Source: JAJFJD01 sp965228695 (GTDB taxonomy: Bacteria > Pseudomonadota > Alphaproteobacteria > UBA8366). From it: DNA of 64,000 bases. The stretch covers positions 3,596,001 through 3,660,000 of the forward strand of contig CBDDIB010000002.1 in the NCBI GenBank assembly GCA_965228695.1, in the 5' to 3' direction. The position numbers were made by a program, and so were the translations under genes. The stretch's first letter is position 1; every line of letters starts with the position of its first letter. Below the pieces are notes generated by a model. The model did not search any database. It was not told where the DNA came from and worked only from the letters and a program-made list of their open reading frames with translations. Positions 57,809-64,000 of this stretch are shown piece after piece.

Positions 57809-59182
57809 TTAGAAGAATTCGAGCCGCACAGCAAAGAGTTTTTCGACCTTTCGGACCGAACCGGCGGTCGCAAGCAGAATGACCCGGTCCTGGGCGCGAA
57901 CGTCGGTGTCGCCGCGTGGGATAATCACCACGCCGTCGCGCACGATGGCGCCGATGATCACGCCCGACGGCAGCTTACCGTCGCGAATTTTGGATCCGAC
58001 CAACGGTGACGTTTCGAGCGCCTCGGCCTCGATGATCTCGCCGAACCCGTCGCGCAGCGAATGAACCGCGCGGATACGGCCGCGCCGGACATGCTGCAGG
58101 ATGGTTGATACGGTGATCGCCCGCGGATTGACGAGGACATCGATGCCGAGGGTCGTGACAAGCGACGAATAGGTCGTTTTGTTGGCGAGCGCGATGGTCC
58201 GCTCGACGCCATACCGTTTCGCCAGCAACGATCCGAGTATGTTGGTCTCATCGTCGTCGGTTACGGCAACGACCGTATCGGCCGACCGGATGTTGATCTC
58301 TTCGAGAATGTCCGAATCCAGCCCGTCGCCATTCGTCACCATCGTATCGGGCAGCATCGCGGCGGCCTTACGCGCGCGGATCTGATCCCGCTCGATGATA
58401 CGGGCGGACATATCGGGATTGGCTTCGATCAGCTTGGCGAGGTTGAGGCCGATATTGCCGCCGCCGAGGATGACGAGCCGGTGCGCTTCCTGTTCCTCAA
58501 ACCCGAATGCGGCCAGCGCGCGCGGCACATGCGCCGTATCGGCCGCGAAATAGACCTCGTCGCCCGGCAGCATCTGATCGGTCGATTTCGGCACGTAAGC
58601 GTTGTCCTCATGCACGATACCGACGATTACGATATGCAGGTCGGGGAACAGTTCCGTCAGTTGCCGCAACGGCGTGTGGACGATCGGGCAATCCTCGGTG
58701 CAGCGCACCCCGATCACCCGCACCTTGTCGTCGGCCAGTGGAATCATGTCGAAAGCGCCCGGCACGGCAAGGCGCCGGGAAATCGCCTGCGCCACTTCGA
58801 TCTCCGGCGAGATGATCACGTCGATCGGCATGTGGTCACGGCTGAACAAGTCGGCCCACATCGGTTCCAGAAAGCTCTGCTGACGAATCCGGGCGATCTT
58901 GGTCGGCACGTTGAACAATGAGTGCGCGACCTGGCAAGCCACCATGTTGACCTCGTCGGCGAATGTCACCGCGATGATCATGTCCGCGTCCGCGGCCCCG
59001 GCATTCTCCAGCACGTTGGGCTGCGACGCGTTGCCGACGAAGGCCTGCACATCCAACGATTCATTTACCTGGCCGATCAGCTCATAGGACTGATCGATGA
59101 CGGTCACGTCGTTCTGTTCGCCGGCGAGATAAGACGCAATGTGGTAGCCGACTTGGCCGGCTCCGCCAATTATTACCTTCAT
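57809..59182 (-). CDS. trkA: Trk potassium uptake regulator TrkA
   Basis: 457 residues: two Rossmann TrkA-N domains (GGAGQVGYHIASYL and RLVILGGGNIGLNLAKLIEA), each followed by a TrkA-C domain. Peripheral NAD-binding regulator of TrkH/G. Lies between the ntrX and aminotransferase genes, a conserved alphaproteobacterial arrangement. Confidence 0.96.
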   Translation of the reverse strand: MKVIIGGAGQVGYHIASYLAGEQNDVTVIDQSYELIGQVNESLDVQAFVGNASQPNVLENAGAADADMIIAVTFADEVNMVACQVAHSLFNVPTKIARIRQQSFLEPMWADLFSRDHMPIDVIISPEIEVAQAISRRLAVPGAFDMIPLADDKVRVIGVRCTEDCPIVHTPLRQLTELFPDLHIVIVGIVHEDNAYVPKSTDQMLPGDEVYFAADTAHVPRALAAFGFEEQEAHRLVILGGGNIGLNLAKLIEANPDMSARIIERDQIRARKAAAMLPDTMVTNGDGLDSDILEEINIRSADTVVAVTDDDETNILGSLLAKRYGVERTIALANKTTYSSLVTTLGIDVLVNPRAITVSTILQHVRRGRIRAVHSLRDGFGEIIEAEALETSPLVGSKIRDGKLPSGVIIGAIVRDGVVIIPRGDTDVRAQDRVILLATAGSVRKVEKLFAVRLEFF

Positions 59183-59203
59183 CGACGATGTTCCAGACGA
59201 TAA

Positions 59204-60604
59204 TCAGGCACTGGTCTTCTGCGCCCGTTCAGAGTTGTGCACACCCAGGCCCTTCAGCTTGCGATGCAGGGCGGCGCGGTCCATGCCGACAAAACCCGCG
59301 GTCCTGCTGATGTTGCCGCCGAACCGGGCGAGATGGAATGTCAGATACTGCCGCTCGAAATCCTCGCGAGCTTCGCGCAGCGGCTGGTTCATGATCCCGA
59401 GGGACGCATCCGACCGCAGAAAATCCGGCGACCCGCCGCCGATCGCCTCGGCAACCGCATCCGCGCCAATCGAGGCATCGACGTCACCGACGGTCGGTAA
59501 CAGCAGCCGTTCGATCACGTTCACCAATTCCCATACGTTGCCGGGCCATTCGTAGGCCTGCAGCGCGATCAACGCCTCCTCGGATAGCGCCCGCGGCGGA
59601 CGCCCCTTCGCCGACGCGGCCCGTGCCATCAACTCGGTCGACAGTTCCGGTATGTCGGCACGCCGGACACCCAAGGGCGGCACGGTCAACGGCACAACGT
59701 TGAGGCGATAGTACAAATCCTCGCGAAACATTCCCGCTTCGATCTCGCGGGTCAGGTCCCGGTTGGTGGTCGCGATCACCCGCACATCCACTTCGACCCA
59801 GCCCGCCCCGCCGATCCGGTTGAACCGCGGCTTGTGCAAAACGCGCACGATCTTGGCCTGGGTTTCAAGGGGCATGTCCGCCACCTCGTCGAGCAGCAAG
59901 GTGCCGCCATGCGCTTGCTCCAACACGCCGACGGTACGCGCGATCTTATCGGTCGCCTCGACACCGAACAATTCGGTCTCGAGCCGGTCCGGCTCCAACC
60001 CCGCACAGTTCAGGGCGACGAATGGTCCGGCGGCGCGCGCCGAGCGGTCGTGCAGCAGTTGCGCGACCACGCTTTTGCCCGACCCCGGCGATCCCGTGAT
60101 CAAGACCCGGCTGTCGGTCGGCGCGACCTTTTCCAGGGCCTGCCGCAGCTGTGCGATGGCCGGTGAATTGCCGGTCAAATCGCTCAACCGGTCGCCGACC
60201 TGCTTCTGCAATTCCTGGTTTTCGCGCCGCAGGCGATTGTCTTCCACCGCCCGCGAAATGGTATGCAGCAGGACCTCCGACTTGAACGGCTTCGTCAGGA
60301 AGTCATACGCCCCCATCTTCGTCGCGCGCACCGCCATGTCGAACGTCGCGTGCCCGCTGATCATCAGCACTTGCTGATCGGGATTGTCGCGGCGGATGAT
60401 CTCGAGCATCTGAAGTCCGTCGTACTGACTGTTCTGCAGCCATACGTCGAGAATTATCAGGCTCGGCTGCCGCGCTTCGATCGCGGCGAATGCTTCGCTG
60501 CTGCTGCTGGCTTCGCGCGTCTCGTATCCCTCGTCCTCGAGGATGCCGGCGATCAACTTACAGATATCGGCTTCGTCATCGACAATAAGAATGTCGTTGG
60601 CCAT
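59204..60604 (-). CDS. ntrX: Response regulator NtrX
   Basis: 466 residues. Receiver domain with D53; AAA+ Walker A GSPGSGKS at 171-178; C-terminal FIS-type helix-turn-helix. The GAFTGA sigma54-contact loop is absent (ELFGVEATDKIARTVG), as is typical for NtrX, so it need not activate sigma54 polymerase. Coupled to ntrY 6 bp upstream. Confidence 0.96.
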   Translation of the reverse strand: MANDILIVDDEADICKLIAGILEDEGYETREASSSSEAFAAIEARQPSLIILDVWLQNSQYDGLQMLEIIRRDNPDQQVLMISGHATFDMAVRATKMGAYDFLTKPFKSEVLLHTISRAVEDNRLRRENQELQKQVGDRLSDLTGNSPAIAQLRQALEKVAPTDSRVLITGSPGSGKSVVAQLLHDRSARAAGPFVALNCAGLEPDRLETELFGVEATDKIARTVGVLEQAHGGTLLLDEVADMPLETQAKIVRVLHKPRFNRIGGAGWVEVDVRVIATTNRDLTREIEAGMFREDLYYRLNVVPLTVPPLGVRRADIPELSTELMARAASAKGRPPRALSEEALIALQAYEWPGNVWELVNVIERLLLPTVGDVDASIGADAVAEAIGGGSPDFLRSDASLGIMNQPLREAREDFERQYLTFHLARFGGNISRTAGFVGMDRAALHRKLKGLGVHNSERAQKTSA

Positions 60605-60610
60605 ATGGCC

Positions 60611-62887
60611 TTACCTCCCTGGGGCCACGGTCATGCCGTGTCCCTGCGTATCCAGCGCCTCCTGCACCTGCTCAGCCGTTGCGGGCGCCCCGTTGAAATC
60701 CAGGCGGACCTTGGCTCCGCCGTCGGGCGCATCCTCCAAAAGCAGCTGACCACCATGGTCTTCCATTATTTTCTTTACAATGGCAAGGCCGAGACCCGTC
60801 CCTTTCCGTCGCGTCGTGAAATAGGGTTCGGTCAAACGTTCGCGCGCGGACTCCGGTAAACCCTTACCGTCGTCCTGCACTTCGATGAATGTGCGGCCGT
60901 CCTCGACGCCGAGCCGAACGTCGATATGCCCTTTGGCCGTGCCGTCACCCTGGCGCGCCTCGATCGCTTCCGCGGCGTTCAATATCAGATTCGTCAAAGC
61001 CTGACTGATCTGCCGCCCGTCGCATTGAAAGTAGAGCGCATCCTCCGGCAATTCGGTCGAGAACGTAACCTCGGGATACGCGTTGCGTTGCAGGAAGACC
61101 GCCTGACGGCATAGGTCGGAGAGATTCTCCAACCGCATGACCGGTTCGGGCACACGCGCAAAACTCGAGAACTCATCGACCATACGGCCGATGTCGCCGA
61201 CATGCCGCACTATCGTCTCGGTGCAGGTGACGAAGGTATCCCGGTCGCTGGTAATTTCCCCGAGATATTTGCGCTTCAATCGTTCCGCCGACAGTTGGAT
61301 TGGGGTCAAAGGATTGCGAATCTCATGCGCGATCCGGCGCGCAACATCGGCCCATGCCGCCTTGCGCTGCGCGGCGACGAGATCCGACACGTCGTCGAAC
61401 GTCACGACGAATCCCTTGATCTCGTCGTTGTCCCGCTCGACGGTAATCCGCGCCAACAGCGTGCGGTTTTCCTTCGAGCGTTGCAGTTGAATTTCGGCCT
61501 CGATGGGCCGGCTGCCGCGCTGCACCTGTGCCTGCCGCAGCAGATCCGCCATTTCCGGCACCGCCTCGCCAAGCTCGCGGCCGACCATCCGGTCCGCGGT
61601 CACGCCCAGCAATTCCGTCGCCGACAGATTGGGCAGGTTGACCCGGCCCCGTTCGTCGAGACCGATGACACCGGCGGAGACGCCTTCGAGAACGGCTTCG
61701 GTGAAGCGGCGGCGTTGATCGAGTTGGCGGTTCGCTTCGAGCAGTTCCTGCCGGTTTTGTTCGAGATCGTTGGTCATCCGGTTGAACGCCCGGCTCAGCG
61801 ATCCGATTTCGTCCGGCGCGGTGGCCTCGGGCACACGGGCGGACAGGTCGCCCGCACGCACGCGCTCGGTCGCGGCGATCAGTGCGCTTAACGGCCGCGA
61901 CAGTTGCGTCGCCATCAGCAATCCGACCCATGACGCCGCCAGGGTCATCACCAGCGCGATTCCAGCAAATACCAGCGCGAAACTGATTTGCATCCCGGCG
62001 CGCTGAAATTCCAGCCGTTCGAACCGCTCGACCGCGCCGCGCGTGCGGGTCGTATGCGCGGACACCTTCGGATCGATGACCCGGCCGACATACAGGAACA
62101 TGTCGAGGAAGCCTTCGAGACGGATCAGCGCCCGGACGCGGTCGTCGTCGGAACCGGTGACGATCGCCACCTCGCCCTTGCGCGCCCGTTCCATTGCCGA
62201 CGGCGGAATCGGGTCGATTTCGAGCATGTAGGCGAACCCGGAACGGCCGCGCACCGCGCCGTTGCCGTCGAACACCACCGCCTCCGATAACTCACGGATA
62301 CGCGACTGGAAGTCGACGATGCGATTGAATAGCGCCGGATTATTCTCCAGCGCCGCCGCGTCGCGGCTGAGATCCTTCGCCATCGCCAGCACTTCGGCGC
62401 GGATCGTTTGTTTGTGTTCGTGCAGATAGGCCTCAGCCACGGCGACCGATTCGTTCAAGGCCGTGCGGACCTGTCCGCTCAGCCACGACTGCAGTCCGAA
62501 ATTGAAGAACAGGATCGATGCGACGGCGACGATGATCGCCGGTACGACCGAGACGAATCCGAACAGCAAAACCAAGCGGACATGCAACCGCGATCCCGCG
62601 GAGCCCCGCCGCCGTTCGACCCACAACGAAACCACGCGCCACGCGATCACGACGGCCAGCAGCAACAGAACGATGAGATCGGCGTACAGCCACAGCAGCA
62701 CCTGATCGGGTCCCGATCCAAACGGCGGCAGGCCGCGAATGGCGGCGTAGGTTCCCGAAATCGCGATCACGGCGGCGACCGCAAGCGAGACGGCCAGGGT
62801 CCGCCCAAGATGAATGCCCTGCGCCCAAGCCATTATGCGATCCATAAGACGGGGCGTTGATGAGCCTGGCTGTTCGGTTGCGCTCAT
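60611..62887 (-). CDS. ntrY: Sensor histidine kinase NtrY
   Basis: 758 residues. Several N-terminal membrane spans (about 35-60, 75-95, 110-140), a periplasmic region, HAMP, PAS domain and HisKA with H521 (AHEIRNPLTP), then HATPase with NLILNAAEAIE and GTGLGLAIVKK. Redox and nitrogen signals to NtrX in alphaproteobacteria. The ATG at 62887 is chosen as start. Confidence 0.96.
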   Translation of the reverse strand: MSATEQPGSSTPRLMDRIMAWAQGIHLGRTLAVSLAVAAVIAISGTYAAIRGLPPFGSGPDQVLLWLYADLIVLLLLAVVIAWRVVSLWVERRRGSAGSRLHVRLVLLFGFVSVVPAIIVAVASILFFNFGLQSWLSGQVRTALNESVAVAEAYLHEHKQTIRAEVLAMAKDLSRDAAALENNPALFNRIVDFQSRIRELSEAVVFDGNGAVRGRSGFAYMLEIDPIPPSAMERARKGEVAIVTGSDDDRVRALIRLEGFLDMFLYVGRVIDPKVSAHTTRTRGAVERFERLEFQRAGMQISFALVFAGIALVMTLAASWVGLLMATQLSRPLSALIAATERVRAGDLSARVPEATAPDEIGSLSRAFNRMTNDLEQNRQELLEANRQLDQRRRFTEAVLEGVSAGVIGLDERGRVNLPNLSATELLGVTADRMVGRELGEAVPEMADLLRQAQVQRGSRPIEAEIQLQRSKENRTLLARITVERDNDEIKGFVVTFDDVSDLVAAQRKAAWADVARRIAHEIRNPLTPIQLSAERLKRKYLGEITSDRDTFVTCTETIVRHVGDIGRMVDEFSSFARVPEPVMRLENLSDLCRQAVFLQRNAYPEVTFSTELPEDALYFQCDGRQISQALTNLILNAAEAIEARQGDGTAKGHIDVRLGVEDGRTFIEVQDDGKGLPESARERLTEPYFTTRRKGTGLGLAIVKKIMEDHGGQLLLEDAPDGGAKVRLDFNGAPATAEQVQEALDTQGHGMTVAPGR

Positions 62888-62995
62888 GCGAAGGCTCGGA
62901 CCGTGTCGTGAATGCAAGCGTCGGCTGCCGCGGAGTACCGCGAAAATCCCGAAACCGCCGGGCGTTCAATAAGCACCGGCTGCCTACGAGCGCGG

Positions 62996-64000
62996 CTATT
63001 GGGACCCGCGGATGACCTTTATGTCAAGCTCGCGAATTTTCTTGCGCAGCGTGTTGCGGTTCAATCCCAAGAGTTGGGCGGCTTTCACTTGATTCCCGCG
63101 GGTCGCGGACAGGCTGAGTTGAATGAGCGGGCGCTCCATTTCGTGCAAAACCCGGTCATAGAGACCGGATGCCGGCAATGCGCCCTCATGGGCGTCGAAA
63201 TATGACTTCAAATGCCGCTCGATGGCCTCGGACAGGCTCTCGTCCTCGATCGCGCCGTCGCGGTCCGAGGCAACCGGGATATCAGCGAGTTCCGCTTCGA
63301 CGACTTCCACGGTAATCGTTTCCTGAGAGTAAAGAGCCGCGAACCGGCGCACCACGTTCTCGAGCTCGCGGACATTGCCCGACCAACGGTGGCGTTTCAG
63401 GCGCTCCATCGCATCGCGGTCGATGGTCTTGGCCGGCAGCCCCTCGGCCGTCGCGTTACCCAGGAAATGCCGTACCAGGTCGGGAATGTCGTCGGCCCGC
63501 TCACGCAGCGGCGGCAAGCGCAGCGGCACCACGTTGAGCCGGTAATACAGATCTTCCCGGAATAGTCCTTGCGAGACCAGGGTCGTCAGGTCCCGGTGGG
63601 TGGCCGCAACGATCCGGACGTTGGCGCGAATGGGCGTGCGCCCGCCGACCGTGGTGAACTCGCCTTCCTGCAGAACCCGTAGCAACCGTGTCTGGGCCTC
63701 TAGCGGCATATCCCCGATTTCATCGAGGAAAAGGGTGCCGCCCTCGGCCTGCTCGAACCGGCCGGCATAACGCGTATTCGCGCCGGTAAAGGCGCCCTTC
63801 TCATGTCCAAACAGTTCGCTCTCGATCAGCTCACGCGGTATAGCCGCCATGTTCACCGCGATGAAGGCGCCGTTCCGCCGCTTGCCATAGTCATGCAGAG
63901 CCCGCGCGACGAGTTCCTTGCCGGTACCGGATTCGCCATTGATCAGCACCGTCAGGTCGGTGGACATAAGGCGGGCCAGGACCCGGTATATCTCCTGCAT
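62996..64000 (-). CDS. ntrC: Nitrogen regulation response regulator NtrC, partial (C-terminal part)
   Basis: 334 residues visible; the N-terminal receiver lies beyond the window. Walker A GESGTGKE, the GAFTGA sigma54 motif (EKGAFTGANT) and a C-terminal FIS helix-turn-helix with QLSLSATRGNQVKAAQLLGL are seen. Activates sigma54 promoters of nitrogen assimilation. Upstream of ntrY in the ntrBC-ntrYX cluster. Confidence 0.96.
   Translation of the reverse strand: MQEIYRVLARLMSTDLTVLINGESGTGKELVARALHDYGKRRNGAFIAVNMAAIPRELIESELFGHEKGAFTGANTRYAGRFEQAEGGTLFLDEIGDMPLEAQTRLLRVLQEGEFTTVGGRTPIRANVRIVAATHRDLTTLVSQGLFREDLYYRLNVVPLRLPPLRERADDIPDLVRHFLGNATAEGLPAKTIDRDAMERLKRHRWSGNVRELENVVRRFAALYSQETITVEVVEAELADIPVASDRDGAIEDESLSEAIERHLKSYFDAHEGALPASGLYDRVLHEMERPLIQLSLSATRGNQVKAAQLLGLNRNTLRKKIRELDIKVIRGSQ

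Overview
The window looks like chromosome from a high-GC alphaproteobacterium, most likely a Rhodospirillales-type organism. This rests on the gene order ntrC-ntrY-ntrX-trkA-(D-amino-acid aminotransferase)-hfq-hflX, the dac-tmk-holB-metG-tatD-MBL cluster, a hopanoid-type glycosyltransferase (HpnB) and a sat-aprMBA sulfur-oxidation operon. The placement is inferred from gene families and order; no marker-gene comparison was possible.

Layout. (1) 1-4550, minus strand: sat, aprM, aprB, aprA (aprA runs off the left edge), for oxidation of sulfite through APS to sulfate. (2) 5292-18757: a compact integrated element bounded by a 14-bp direct repeat (TGGCGGAGAGGGAG) that duplicates the 3' end of a tRNA-Ser(UGA) gene. 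It carries a P4-type tyrosine integrase, an AlpA-like regulator, a replication-type winged-helix protein followed by iteron-like repeats, a lambda-E-like major capsid protein, a Nu1-like small terminase and only the N-terminal part of a tail-tip (TipJ-like) protein. I see no large terminase, portal or tail set. The right part holds cargo: a HEPN-like gene, an overlapping three-gene cassette of unknown function and an AT-richer helical-repeat gene next to attR. This is the most novel part of the window and is best read as a phage satellite or phage-derived island.

(3) 19046-25200: a PilZ protein, HpnB, an unusual secreted Asn/Tyr/Lys-repeat protein, a Gly/His/Tyr-rich lipoprotein, a DegP-type protease and an AhpD-like protein. 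(4) 25226-33057: a crotonase-family protein lacking both usual catalytic glutamates, a class III CoA-transferase, and a complete branched-chain amino acid type ABC transporter (livHMGF, a DUF6867 gene, livK). (5) 33103-41656: cell wall and housekeeping genes (lytic transglycosylase, RlpA, D,D-carboxypeptidase, tmk, holB, metG, tatD, MBL hydrolase). (6) 41865-48322: a TfdA/TauD-type dioxygenase, two PAS-like proteins, a sulfopyruvate-decarboxylase-like pair and gamma-glutamyltransferase. (7) 48424-64000: mazG and a DUF3095 gene, each carrying a one-base frameshift, then a dehydrogenase, an inositol-phosphatase-family protein, groSL with a CIRCE operator, and hflX-hfq-HAD-dat-trkA-ntrX-ntrY-ntrC (ntrC runs off the right edge).

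Functional themes are inorganic and organic sulfur metabolism (apr/sat, ComDE-like enzymes, possibly the dioxygenase), nitrogen and redox signalling (NtrBC/NtrYX), envelope maintenance, and one mobile element with an unexplained particle-interference-like gene set.
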